From positions 234,001-298,000 of the forward strand of contig JADJJY010000002.1 of the NCBI GenBank assembly GCA_016706275.1: 64,000 nucleotides of DNA, in the 5' to 3' direction. Positions 26,675-34,709 of the stretch are shown one piece after another. Both the position numbers and the translations under genes were made by a program. The DNA is from Chloracidobacterium sp. (lineage in GTDB: Bacteria > Acidobacteriota > Blastocatellia > Pyrinomonadales > Pyrinomonadaceae). The first letter of the stretch is position 1; each line of letters starts with the position of its first letter. The notes under the pieces are model-generated. The model saw nothing but the letters and a program-made list of their open reading frames with translations. It made no database searches and was not told the origin of the DNA.

Positions 26675-28201
26675 ATGAAAATATTCGTCACCGTTAACGG
26701 CGGGTCGCTTGCGGGCCAAACCTACGAACTCGAAACCGGTTTTTTGACCGTCGGGCGCAGCGAGACGTGCAGCATCCGGTTTGACCCGATGTCTGAGCGT
26801 ATTGCTTCGAAACAGCACGCGTTTATTGAGGCCAAGGCTGACGGATTTTACGTCCGTGACAATCAGAGCACTAACGGTACGCTTGTCAACGGCCAGCGGA
26901 TCGAGTCGGTCAAGCTCAACTCCGGCGACCAGATCCAGTTTGGCACAAACGGCACGACGGCGACCGTGCGGATCGATTCTCAGCAATCGCAGCAAAATTA
27001 CCGCGAGCTTGAGATACAGCAATTTAACCAAACTGCCGCACAGGAACCGGTTAATATGCAGTCTTCGCTGGCAAATTTCGGCCTTAATAGTATGGCCGCC
27101 GTTAAGCCTGAGCCGAGCAAGACCGGCCAATATGTCGGTATTGCGATTACGATATTTGTTGTCATTTTTCTCTCGATCATTGTCGCTCTGCTGATGTTTG
27201 CAAGCGTCGGTATCGTTCCGGCTGTGATCGCCGCAGTCGTGGCGTTCGTGCCGGCGGCGATCTATATCCTGCCGCTTATGTGGCTGGACAGATATGATCC
27301 TGAACCAGCGTGGCTGCTTGCTGCCGCATTCGCGTGGGGTGCGTTGGTGGCGGTGGTTGTGTCGTTTATTGTCAATACGCTCATTGGCGTGGTGTTTGCT
27401 ATAGGCGTGTCGCCTGAGGCGGGCGAATTTGTCGGAGCCGTTATATCAGCTCCCGTTTTCGAAGAGGGTTCAAAGGGCATCGGCCTCGTGATCTTGCTCA
27501 TCGCCTTTCGCCGCTATTTTGACGATATCCTTGATGGAATCGTCTTTGCGGGCGTTATTGCTCTCGGGTTTGCAACGGTCGAGAACGTTCTGTATTACGG
27601 TCGCGGCCTCGCAGGCGGCGGATTTGAGGGGCTTGCGTTGCTATTTGTCTTACGCGGCATCATGTCGCCGTTTGCTCACGTTAGCTTTACCGCGATGACC
27701 GGTATCGGCTGCGGTATCGCCCGCGAATCTCATAACAAAGCTGTTCGATTCCTGATGCCGATCGTCGGCTATTTCGGTGCGGTCGCTCTGCACGCGATTT
27801 GGAACGGCATGGCGGTCATCGGCGGTTTACAAGGCTTTTTGCTTGGCTATCTAATACTCGAGATACCGTTTTTCCTGATCTTCATCGGATTTTCGCTCTA
27901 CATCATGCGTCGGCAAAACAAGATCCTCAACGAAATGCTCGCCATCGACATCGCCCGCGGCCTCATCCCGACGGAACACGCGAAAGTGGCAACATCGGCA
28001 TTCAAAAGCTCTGGCTGGGTCCTCGGTGGGTTGTTTAACGGTAAGTTCAAAGCCCGTAGCCGTTACATTCGAGCGATCGGCAAGCTCGGCCTCAGCTATT
28101 GGCACATCCAACGTGCGACCGCCGCCCACGGGCAAACAGGCAGTTTCCAACAAAACCCCATCCTGCGTGACGAAGTGTTGAAGTGGCGGGATCAAGTGTA
28201 A
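26675..28201 (+). CDS. FHA domain fused to a PrsW-family intramembrane metalloprotease
   Basis: 508 residues. An FHA domain (about 1-95: LTVGRSETCSIRF ... KQHAFIEA ... DNQSTNGTLVNGQRI) is joined by a short linker to a membrane region of about eight to nine helices. This carries PrsW-type residues: PVFEEGSKGIG, the Asp/Asn-rich DDILDGIVFAG, TVENVLYYG, HVSFTAMTG and HAIWNG. PrsW enzymes cleave membrane substrates such as anti-sigma factors. The FHA part suggests recruitment by phosphothreonine, linking it to the kinases nearby. The basic C-terminal tail of about 90 residues is cytoplasmic and unassigned. Confidence 0.85.
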   Translation: MKIFVTVNGGSLAGQTYELETGFLTVGRSETCSIRFDPMSERIASKQHAFIEAKADGFYVRDNQSTNGTLVNGQRIESVKLNSGDQIQFGTNGTTATVRIDSQQSQQNYRELEIQQFNQTAAQEPVNMQSSLANFGLNSMAAVKPEPSKTGQYVGIAITIFVVIFLSIIVALLMFASVGIVPAVIAAVVAFVPAAIYILPLMWLDRYDPEPAWLLAAAFAWGALVAVVVSFIVNTLIGVVFAIGVSPEAGEFVGAVISAPVFEEGSKGIGLVILLIAFRRYFDDILDGIVFAGVIALGFATVENVLYYGRGLAGGGFEGLALLFVLRGIMSPFAHVSFTAMTGIGCGIARESHNKAVRFLMPIVGYFGAVALHAIWNGMAVIGGLQGFLLGYLILEIPFFLIFIGFSLYIMRRQNKILNEMLAIDIARGLIPTEHAKVATSAFKSSGWVLGGLFNGKFKARSRYIRAIGKLGLSYWHIQRATAAHGQTGSFQQNPILRDEVLKWRDQV

Positions 28202-28282
28202 AAAAAGTGGTCAGTGGCCTGTGGTCAGTGTTCAGAAAAATCTTCTGACAACTGACCACCGACAAATGACCACTGTTTTTTT
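28202..28282. repeat. imperfect inverted repeat of GTGGTCAGTG words with T-run
   Basis: The left arm (28202-28237) and right arm (28241-28282) pair through GTGGTCA, TGTGGTCAG and TTCAGAA blocks. The right arm ends in eight Ts, so the unit could end transcription of the FHA-PrsW gene. Its right end abuts the 3' CCA of the tRNA gene on the other strand. Confidence 0.7.
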
Positions 28283-28357
28283 GGTAGGCCGAGCAGGGAT
28301 CGAACCTGCGACCCACGGATTAAGAGTCCGTTGCTCTACCGACTGAGCTATCGACCC
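28282..28357 (-). tRNA. tRNA-Lys (anticodon CTT)
   Basis: A 76-nt gene read on the minus strand from GGGTCGA to an encoded CCA. The acceptor stem closes with a G-U first pair. The D arm (TAGCTCAGTCGGTAGAGCA), an anticodon arm with loop CTCTTAA and the T arm GGTTCGATCCC are all present. Anticodon CTT decodes AAG lysine codons. It is transcribed against the flanking protein genes and is bracketed by inverted repeats on both sides. Confidence 0.97.
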
Positions 28358-28387
28358 AAAAGCGAACCTGAATTATAGCAAACCACA

Positions 28388-28461
28388 ATTTCAAATTACG
28401 AATTACGAATTACGAATTTCGATTGAGAGACCCCGTAATTCGTAATTTGAAATTCGTAATT
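28388..28461. repeat. inverted repeat of AATTACG words upstream of the tRNA
   Basis: AATTTCAAATTACGAATTACG (28388-28408) is exactly complementary over 21 nt to the right arm, 28434-28454. Further AATTACG words continue on both sides. The loop region is GATTGAGAGACCCC. It lies between the 5' side of the tRNA and the kinase gene. It is too AT-rich for a classic terminator, and its function is unknown. Confidence 0.75.
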
Positions 28462-28499
28462 GATTCGAAACGTCGTAGCGTTGAAAATATCTAACAGCG

Positions 28500-30128
28500 A
28501 TGAAAGAATGCCCCAAATGCGAGGTTTGTTACGAAGACGAGGTTTCAGTGTGTCCGGCGGACGAGACGCCGACGCGCCTTTCGTTGCCGGGGTCGCAGAC
28601 TATTGCGGATCGTTATCTGCTTGAAAGCCGGTTGGGACGCGGGGCGATGGGGCAGGTTTATCTTGCTAAAGACAAAAAATTTGCCACCAAAAAGCTCGCG
28701 GTCAAGACCGTCCGCCAGGACATCCTCAACAGCGACGACCTCCAAGAGGGCGAGGCCATCGCCCGATTCGAGCGCGAAGCTCAGGCCGCGGCGTCGATCC
28801 AGCATCCAAATACGGTTAGCGTAACAGATTTTGGCGAGACGGTTGACGGCATTTTTTATCTCGTGATGGAATACGTCGAGGGCGAGACTTTGCACAAGTT
28901 GCTCCGCCGCGAGGGAACTCTGCCCGTACCGCGAGCGGTCAGATTGCTAAGACAAATTGCCGACGGCGTCGATGCGGCGCACGACCTGAACATCCTCCAC
29001 CGCGATCTCAAACCCGCAAACATCTTCATCATGCAAAAGGGCAAGGGCGGCGACGGCTTCGTCAAGGTCGGCGATTTTGGCCTTGCAAAGATCGTCAACC
29101 AGACGATCACCGACGCATCGTCAAACGCCACACCGTCTTCGCGCGGCATCATCGGCACGCCGGAGTTTATGTCGCCCGAGCAGATGCAGCCCGAAATGGG
29201 AGTCGATAAACGTGCGGACCTATACGCTCTCGGCACCATCGCGTATCTGATGCTCGGCGGCAAAACGCCGTTCACGGGCGACATGATGCAGCTCATTATG
29301 CAGAAAATTATGCATAAACCTGCATCGCTTACCTCGATCAGGTCGGACGTGCCGGCGGATGTCGATCGCGTGATAATGCACGCACTTGAGATCGACCCTA
29401 ACGATCGTCCGAATTCTGTTGCCGAATGGATCGCCGAGCTCGAAGCCGCGTCCGAAGACATCGAGGACAAAAAACGTGCGGGCATTTCGCGGCTCGTCGT
29501 ACTCGCTCCGCTCGGTGCTGAGGTCTATGTCAACGACGAACGCAAGGGAAGTATCGGCAGCTCGGGCCGCGTCGTGCTGACCGATATCCCAGCCGGACGC
29601 CACATTTTGCGTGTTTCCAAAGCGGGCGAACGCGACGACGAACGCGTCATCGAGATCCGCGACGGCGCCAACGAACAGGTCATCCAAGCCCAGCTTCGAC
29701 CGCCGCTCGGCACGTCAAGCCAACCGTCTTCATCACAAGGCAGCAGCGGCGGTTCACCCCAATCGAGCGTCATGCCCGGCGTCGTCGCCTGTACAAATTG
29801 CCAAACCCGCTTTGCCGAAGGCGTCAGATTTTGCGGCCGATGCGGCAGCGGTAGCTTTGCCCCGATCGTCGTAGCCGCCGGTACATACCCGTGTCCGCGA
29901 TGCTCCAACCCGCTCGCAGGCAACGCCCGCTTCTGCGGCCGCTGCGGCCTAAACATCACATCTCCGCCTGCCAGTTCGCAAAGCTCAGGATCGCCGTCTT
30001 TTTCTCCCGTCTCCGGTCTCCAGTCTCCCGTCTCTCCCCCGCAGGCCGAACGCCTCTGCCAACGCTGCGGCGGAGCCTACCCCGCCCACATAAAATTCTG
30101 CGGCCGCTGCGGGTTGACACTGCAATAG
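28500..30128 (+). CDS. Ser/Thr protein kinase with PEGA domain and zinc ribbons
   Basis: 542 residues. An N-terminal CxxC...CPAD segment (MKECPKCEVCYEDEVSVCPAD) precedes a Hanks-type kinase (about 38-310). The kinase has GRGAMGQVYLA, the catalytic HRDLKPANIF near 167, DFGLAK and the APE-like SPEQ. A PEGA domain follows (about 333-400, LGAEVYVNDERKGSIG), then three CxxC-x12-15-CGRCG zinc ribbons at about 428-542. No transmembrane helix is evident, so it is probably soluble. The linker before the last zinc ribbon is encoded by a run of CTCCCGTCTCC words (30003-30040) like the intergenic repeats. The last ribbon has a decayed copy at 30922-30993. Confidence 0.88.
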   Translation: MKECPKCEVCYEDEVSVCPADETPTRLSLPGSQTIADRYLLESRLGRGAMGQVYLAKDKKFATKKLAVKTVRQDILNSDDLQEGEAIARFEREAQAAASIQHPNTVSVTDFGETVDGIFYLVMEYVEGETLHKLLRREGTLPVPRAVRLLRQIADGVDAAHDLNILHRDLKPANIFIMQKGKGGDGFVKVGDFGLAKIVNQTITDASSNATPSSRGIIGTPEFMSPEQMQPEMGVDKRADLYALGTIAYLMLGGKTPFTGDMMQLIMQKIMHKPASLTSIRSDVPADVDRVIMHALEIDPNDRPNSVAEWIAELEAASEDIEDKKRAGISRLVVLAPLGAEVYVNDERKGSIGSSGRVVLTDIPAGRHILRVSKAGERDDERVIEIRDGANEQVIQAQLRPPLGTSSQPSSSQGSSGGSPQSSVMPGVVACTNCQTRFAEGVRFCGRCGSGSFAPIVVAAGTYPCPRCSNPLAGNARFCGRCGLNITSPPASSQSSGSPSFSPVSGLQSPVSPPQAERLCQRCGGAYPAHIKFCGRCGLTLQ

Positions 30129-30138
30129 CTCTATTGCA
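30121..30138. promoter_or_regulatory. palindrome spanning the kinase stop codon
   Basis: TGCAATAG (30121-30128) and CTATTGCA (30131-30138) are separated by two bases, giving an 18-bp dyad across the TAG stop. The gap is too short for an RNA hairpin, so a protein-binding site is possible. No regulator is identified. Confidence 0.3.
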
Positions 30139-30203
30139 ATTCGGGCAAAACGGTAATAATATTCGTCTGTCCAAGAAGAAAACGTCAGTAAAACTCTTCG
30201 TAA

Positions 30204-30908
30204 ATGAAAAGATACTTTTCTTTGTATACGGCTATTGGTGTGATCGGCCTTGCGGCGATTCTTATCGGTTTTTCCAAGACGTTTATCATCCCGGTCTCAA
30301 ATTTTTCCTTTCAAGCGCCGGTGATAATTTACATCCACGGATTTTTCGCATTTAGTTGGGTCGTTCTCTTCGTTTTTCAGGCATACCTAATCAAAGCTGA
30401 AAAATGGAGCACGCACATGACAATAGGTGTGCTCGGCGTGCTGATCGCTGTCGGTGTCGCCGTGACGATCCCGTTTGCCGGAGCCTATCAGGTTCAAAAA
30501 GATACGGCTCAGGGTGGTGGCGACAGTGCGGTCTCGGCAATAACCGGAACGATTACCGCGGCGTTGATGTTCATAACGCTTGTCTTTGCCGGGCTCCATT
30601 ACCGTAAAAAACCAGAGGTGCACAAGCGCCTCATGCTGCTCGCGACGATCACCGTTCTGTGGCCGGCATGGTTTCGTTTCCGGCATTTTTTCCCGTCCGT
30701 ACCAAATCCCGAGATATGGTTCGCTCTCGTCCTCGCGGATTCGCTCATAATAGTCGCCTGGATCTGGGACAAGCTGAAAAACGGACGCATTCACCCGACT
30801 CTTCTCTATGTCGGATCATTCGTTATCGCCGAGCAAACCATCGAAGCCCTCACATACGACAGTGAACCTTGGCGAGCAGTCGCCAGATATCTTTACGCCG
30901 TTTTCTAG
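30204..30908 (+). CDS. multi-pass membrane protein, unknown function
   Basis: 234 residues with about seven hydrophobic helices. Conserved-looking features are IHGFFAFSWVVLFVFQAYLI followed by EKWSTHMTIGVLG, and HKRLMLLATITVLWPAWFR. The spaced His residues in helices could bind a haem or metal, but this is only suggested. I cannot assign a family with confidence. The gene lies between the kinase and a decayed copy of the kinase's last zinc ribbon, as if placed within a duplicated segment. Confidence 0.65.
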   Translation: MKRYFSLYTAIGVIGLAAILIGFSKTFIIPVSNFSFQAPVIIYIHGFFAFSWVVLFVFQAYLIKAEKWSTHMTIGVLGVLIAVGVAVTIPFAGAYQVQKDTAQGGGDSAVSAITGTITAALMFITLVFAGLHYRKKPEVHKRLMLLATITVLWPAWFRFRHFFPSVPNPEIWFALVLADSLIIVAWIWDKLKNGRIHPTLLYVGSFVIAEQTIEALTYDSEPWRAVARYLYAVF

Positions 30909-30921
30909 ACGATCGGCACTT

Positions 30922-30993
30922 TGTCCCAATGTCGGCGGAGCCTACCCCGTCCACATAAAATTCTGTGGAGGCTTCGGATTGACGACACGATAA
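30922..30993 (+). pseudogene. decayed copy of the kinase C-terminal zinc ribbon
   Basis: This stretch reads CPNVGGAYPVHIKFCGGFGL in frame and ends at TAA 30991-30993. It aligns with the kinase end CQRCGGAYPAHIKFCGRCGL (DNA 30051-30128). The DNA is nearly identical over the stretch coding GGAYPxHIKFC. Two of the four zinc-ligand cysteines are lost (to Val and Phe), so it would not bind zinc. It has no start of its own and is best explained as a duplication remnant. Confidence 0.7.
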
Positions 30994-31104
30994 TCTGAAT
31001 GCAGCGAGAAACTGCGAAACCAAACACCACGACAAGAATTCCCCGGGAACACCGTTCTGACAATATGCGTAACCAAAACAGTCGCGTTTTTGGTGAGTAG
31101 TGGT

Positions 31105-31110
31105 TATAAT
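31105..31110 (+). promoter_or_regulatory. possible -10 element for the zinc-ribbon gene
   Basis: A consensus TATAAT about 43 bp before ATG 31153. No convincing -35 at the right distance was found, so this is tentative. Confidence 0.3.
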
Positions 31111-31152
31111 GTTTCCATCTTAGGATTATCTTTCTAAAACCGGTGAAAAACG

Positions 31153-32142
31153 ATGAAAATTTGCCCTCGCTGTCAAAAGACATATTCGGACGATAACCTT
31201 AATTTCTGCCTTGAGGACGGTTCTGTTCTGACTCAGGCCGCCGCGGAGCCGCCGCCGACGATGATCAATCAGGTGCCGATCACTCAGCAACAGCAGACAA
31301 TGCCGAGCCAACCGGGCGGCCAGCCTCAATGGAACACGGCCCCGCAGCAATATTCGATGCAGCCGCCGGCCAAGAAATCTAAGGCTTGGGTGTGGGTGCT
31401 GTTGATACTTGGGGGACTCGTGCTGCTCTGCGGTGGTGGACTTGGGGGACTTATCTATATTGGCTCGCAGGTCGAAAAGAACGCGGCTAACACGACCAAT
31501 GCGTCGCCGACGCCGACGAAGGGCAGTAATACTACAACGGCTAACGCCAACAAAACTGCGGCGAATACAAATACTACGACCTCGACCTCTCCGACTTCGG
31601 ACCGAACAGACGTTGAGTCGATCGATATCTCAAAATGGGTCAAGGAATTTTCGGTTTACGGCACGACCGAATACACCGGCGGCGAGTTGATCATGGGTGC
31701 CAAGCAAAAAGGCTACTATTATGCATTGGTCGCCCCGGACGATTACACGACCGATGATTCGGACACTCGAGTGACTCTGCGAAACATCGACGACGCGGCT
31801 TCGAGCCTAGGTTACGGGCTGATATTTCACAGCAACCCGACGCCGCTGCAGCAGGGATATGCTTTCCTGATAAACACCAAGACCAATAAGTATCGCGTCG
31901 TCCATCATACGCCGCAAAACGAGAAATCGGACGTGCCGTGGACCTCGTCGCCAGCGATCAAACCGGGGAAAGAGGAAAATACGCTTGAGGTTCGGGACCT
32001 CGCGGATAAGATCGAGTTTTACATTAACGGAACGATGGTCAAATCGATCACGAATACCTACGGCTACGCCGGCGGCGTCCCGGGGCTGTATTCGGGCGAC
32101 GGCGTGAAGATCGCGTTCAAGAATCTTGAGATCAGGAAGTAA
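31153..32142 (+). CDS. zinc-ribbon, single-TM protein with C-terminal jelly-roll-like domain
   Basis: 329 residues. The N-terminal zinc ribbon MKICPRCQKTYSDDNLNFCLEDG is shared with the next gene and partly with the kinase. A Pro/Gln-rich linker is followed by one transmembrane helix (AWVWVLLILGGLVLLCGGGLGGLIYIG) at about 78-104, then a Thr/Asn-rich stalk. The outer C-terminal domain of about 180 residues (YTGGELIMGAKQKGYYYALV ... VPGLYSGDGVKIAFKNLEIRK) looks like a concanavalin/LamG-type glycan-binding fold. It is probably anchored in the inner membrane with the binding domain in the periplasm. The ligand is unknown. Confidence 0.7.
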   Translation: MKICPRCQKTYSDDNLNFCLEDGSVLTQAAAEPPPTMINQVPITQQQQTMPSQPGGQPQWNTAPQQYSMQPPAKKSKAWVWVLLILGGLVLLCGGGLGGLIYIGSQVEKNAANTTNASPTPTKGSNTTTANANKTAANTNTTTSTSPTSDRTDVESIDISKWVKEFSVYGTTEYTGGELIMGAKQKGYYYALVAPDDYTTDDSDTRVTLRNIDDAASSLGYGLIFHSNPTPLQQGYAFLINTKTNKYRVVHHTPQNEKSDVPWTSSPAIKPGKEENTLEVRDLADKIEFYINGTMVKSITNTYGYAGGVPGLYSGDGVKIAFKNLEIRK

Positions 32143-32159
32143 CGGTTCGTTGTAAATTT

Positions 32160-32681
32160 ATGAAGCAGTGCCCGAAATGTCACCACACTTATAGCGACGT
32201 CAACCTCAATTTTTGTCTTGAGGACGGCGAGATGCTGACGGCGTTTGCGGCCGAACCCCCGCCGGCACGTTATGCGGACGATCCGCCGACGATGGTGATG
32301 GACCCTTCGAGGGTGACAAACCCGTCAAACTGGCCCAACACACCGCCCGCTTCCGGCTGGCAACAGCAATCGCCCGTGCCGTATCAGCAGCAGGGATTTG
32401 CACCCTACGGTGTGCAAATGTCGCCGAGCCAGACGCTTGCAGTGGTTTCGCTGGGATTAGGTATTGGCAGCGTAACCATCGGCTGGTGCTGTTATCTTGG
32501 GGTCTTGCTCGCACCCGCAGCGATGATCACTGGGTTTATCGCCCTGTCGCAGATCAAAAATGACCCCGACCGTTACACTGGCCGCGGCTTTGCGATCGGC
32601 GGTATCGCTACCGGAGCGGTATATTTTGCACTGTTTATTGTGTTTATTATCATCTGGGGTGCGATATCCCTCGCCAATTAG
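32160..32681 (+). CDS. zinc-ribbon DUF4190-type membrane protein
   Basis: 173 residues. The N-terminus MKQCPKCHHTYSDVNLNFCLEDGEMLT closely matches the previous gene. After a Pro/Gln-rich linker there are two helices with the DUF4190 pattern: LAVVSLGLGIGSVTIGWCC ... AMITGFIALSQIKNDPDRYTGRGFAIGGIATGAV. The function of DUF4190 is not established. It is 17 bp after the previous gene and 18 bp before the FHA-kinase, suggesting one operon of signalling and zinc-ribbon genes. Confidence 0.75.
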   Translation: MKQCPKCHHTYSDVNLNFCLEDGEMLTAFAAEPPPARYADDPPTMVMDPSRVTNPSNWPNTPPASGWQQQSPVPYQQQGFAPYGVQMSPSQTLAVVSLGLGIGSVTIGWCCYLGVLLAPAAMITGFIALSQIKNDPDRYTGRGFAIGGIATGAVYFALFIVFIIIWGAISLAN

Positions 32682-32699
32682 CTCGTAAGTTTTTTACCA

Positions 32700-34004
32700 A
32701 TGCGCGTCAATCTTAATGTCGTCGCGGGACCTCAGACCGGACGTACTTTTACATTCGATCAGCACGATACTTTTATGATCGGGCGGAGCGAAAATGCCCA
32801 ATTTTGCCTGCCGCAAGACCGTTTTTTCTCTCGTCATCACTGCATTTTAGAGATCGCACCGCCTCAGGCATTTATCCGCGACCTCGGTTCGACCAACGGC
32901 ACTTTCGTCAACGGTATGCGTGTTGATACTGCGTATCTGAAAAGCGGCGACCGGATTCAGGGCGGCGAAACGGTCCTCGAGGTCGAGGTCTCGACGGGGC
33001 TGGAGGAGTTTGATGCAACGCTAAAGGGTGCCACAAACACTAATCTTTCGCTCGTTAGTGTTAAATGCCTAAATTGCAGTATCCCGGCGACTGTCGAAGC
33101 CGATCAGCCCGACGCCACGCTTTCTTTCATTTGTGATAGCTGCCGCGAAAAACTCAAAGAAAACCCGCAGCCGATCCCAAATTATCAGATGATCCGCGTC
33201 ATCGGACAGGGTGGCATGGGCAGCGTGATGCTTGCACGGGCGGAGAAAGACGGCCGCGCCGTTGCGATCAAGACTCTGTTGCCTGAGGTCGCCGTCAGCG
33301 AACAATCACTCAAGCGTTTTTTACGCGAGATCGATGTCGCCGCGACGCTCAAACATCCGAATATTGTCGAGTTTGTCGAAAACGGCACGCACAACGGGCT
33401 CGTCTATCTGATCACCGAATTCGTCGTTGGTATGGATGCCGGACGCCTCGCAAAACATCGCGGCGGCAAACTCGATTATCGCGAGATGGCCCGCATCGTT
33501 GAACAGACACTATCGGCCCTTGATTTTGCGCATCAACTGGGTTTTGTCCATCGCGATATTAAAGAGCAGAACATCCTCGTAACGGGCGATTATCCAAATT
33601 CGACCGCCAAACTGACGGATTTTGGTTTGTCGAAGAGTTTCAAAGAAACCGGAATGAGCGGCGTGACGATGGTCGGCGACGTTGCGGGGACGATCGCTTA
33701 TATGCCGCCGGAGCAGGTTCGCGATTTTAAGGAAGTGCGTCCGCCGTCAGATATTTATGCTGTCGGGATGACAGCTTACAGCCTGTTGACAGGGGCAAAC
33801 GCCCTCGACATCGGGCCAAAAGCCGGTATCGCCGAAACGGTCAAGGCGATATTTGAAAAGCCGATCATCCCGATCCTCAGCCGCGAACCTCACGTTCCGC
33901 CAAAGGTCGCCGCCGTCATCGAGACGGCTCTGTCAAAACACGTCGAGTCGCGTTGGCGAACCGCCGGAGCGATGCGTGAGGCTCTGCTAAATTCTCTCAG
34001 CTAA
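32700..34004 (+). CDS. FHA domain Ser/Thr protein kinase
   Basis: 434 residues. An N-terminal FHA domain (about 8-95: FMIGRSENAQFCLP ... SRHHCILEI ... LGSTNGTFVNGMRV) is followed by a small zinc module (CLNC ... CDSC, about 122-147). The Hanks-type kinase (about 160-430) has GQGGMGSVMLA, the Lys of VAIKTLLPE, the catalytic HRDIKEQNIL and DFGLSK. No membrane helix is seen, so it is probably a soluble kinase that docks on phosphothreonine proteins. Four bases separate its HRD-subdomain-typical C-terminus gene end from the next start region (34014 begins 10 nt downstream). Confidence 0.88.
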   Translation: MRVNLNVVAGPQTGRTFTFDQHDTFMIGRSENAQFCLPQDRFFSRHHCILEIAPPQAFIRDLGSTNGTFVNGMRVDTAYLKSGDRIQGGETVLEVEVSTGLEEFDATLKGATNTNLSLVSVKCLNCSIPATVEADQPDATLSFICDSCREKLKENPQPIPNYQMIRVIGQGGMGSVMLARAEKDGRAVAIKTLLPEVAVSEQSLKRFLREIDVAATLKHPNIVEFVENGTHNGLVYLITEFVVGMDAGRLAKHRGGKLDYREMARIVEQTLSALDFAHQLGFVHRDIKEQNILVTGDYPNSTAKLTDFGLSKSFKETGMSGVTMVGDVAGTIAYMPPEQVRDFKEVRPPSDIYAVGMTAYSLLTGANALDIGPKAGIAETVKAIFEKPIIPILSREPHVPPKVAAVIETALSKHVESRWRTAGAMREALLNSLS

Positions 34005-34013
34005 CGGAAAGTA

Positions 34014-34709
34014 ATGTCTCAGCTATACAAATTACTTTCCGTTATTATCCCCGTTTATAACGAAAGCTCTACCATTAATGAGGTGATCGATAAGGTCTCG
34101 CGTGTCGATCTGCCGCTCGAACTAGAGATCATTGTCGTTGATGACGGCTCGACCGACGGCACGGTCGAAGCTCTCGAATTGAGCCGTGCAAAACTCACAC
34201 ACACATATTTAACGCCGGTAAATATTGGCAAAGGTGCGGCCGTCCGCATTGGGCTGACGCTCGCGACGGGTGACATTATTCTCATACAGGACGCCGATCT
34301 CGAACTTGACCCAAATGAATATTGTGAGCTACTCAAGCCGATCTTGTCGGGCGACGCATCGGTCGTTTATGGTTCACGATTTTTGAAAGAGAACAAAGTG
34401 CCACGGATTCGTCTGCTGGCAAATCAGATGCTGACGCACACGACAAATCTGCTGTTTCGTACGCGGCTGACCGATATGGAGACGGCGTATAAGGTCTTTA
34501 CGCGCGAGGCGGCGGGGAAATTGAACCTTGAGGCGAACCGCTTTGATATCGAGCCGGAGATCACGGCTAAGTTTGCCCGGTTCGGGTATAAGATCGTCGA
34601 AGTCCCGATCTCATATCGGCCGCGAACGACGCTTGAGGGTAAAAAGATAAAGTGGAAAGACGGAGTTAAGGCTTTGTGGACGCTAGTGAAGTATCGTTTT
34701 CTGCGTTAG
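34014..34709 (+). CDS. GT2 family glycosyltransferase (dolichol-phosphate-mannose-synthase-like)
   Basis: 231 residues, GT-A fold: SVIIPVYNESSTINEVIDKV, EIIVVDDGSTDGTVEAL and the DAD metal motif IQDADLELDPNEY. The C-terminal part (FDIEPEITAKFARFGYKIVEVPISYRPRT) is typical of DPM1/DpmA-like enzymes that add a sugar from a nucleotide donor to a polyprenyl phosphate. No C-terminal membrane helices are present. The 3' end overlaps the convergent O-antigen ligase-like gene by 44 bp. Confidence 0.85.
   Translation: MSQLYKLLSVIIPVYNESSTINEVIDKVSRVDLPLELEIIVVDDGSTDGTVEALELSRAKLTHTYLTPVNIGKGAAVRIGLTLATGDIILIQDADLELDPNEYCELLKPILSGDASVVYGSRFLKENKVPRIRLLANQMLTHTTNLLFRTRLTDMETAYKVFTREAAGKLNLEANRFDIEPEITAKFARFGYKIVEVPISYRPRTTLEGKKIKWKDGVKALWTLVKYRFLR

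Noticed and set aside
28390..28460. Short AATTACG repeats that might be taken for a CRISPR array
   Set aside because: Units are 7-8 nt without unique spacers and are arranged as an inverted repeat; no cas genes nearby.
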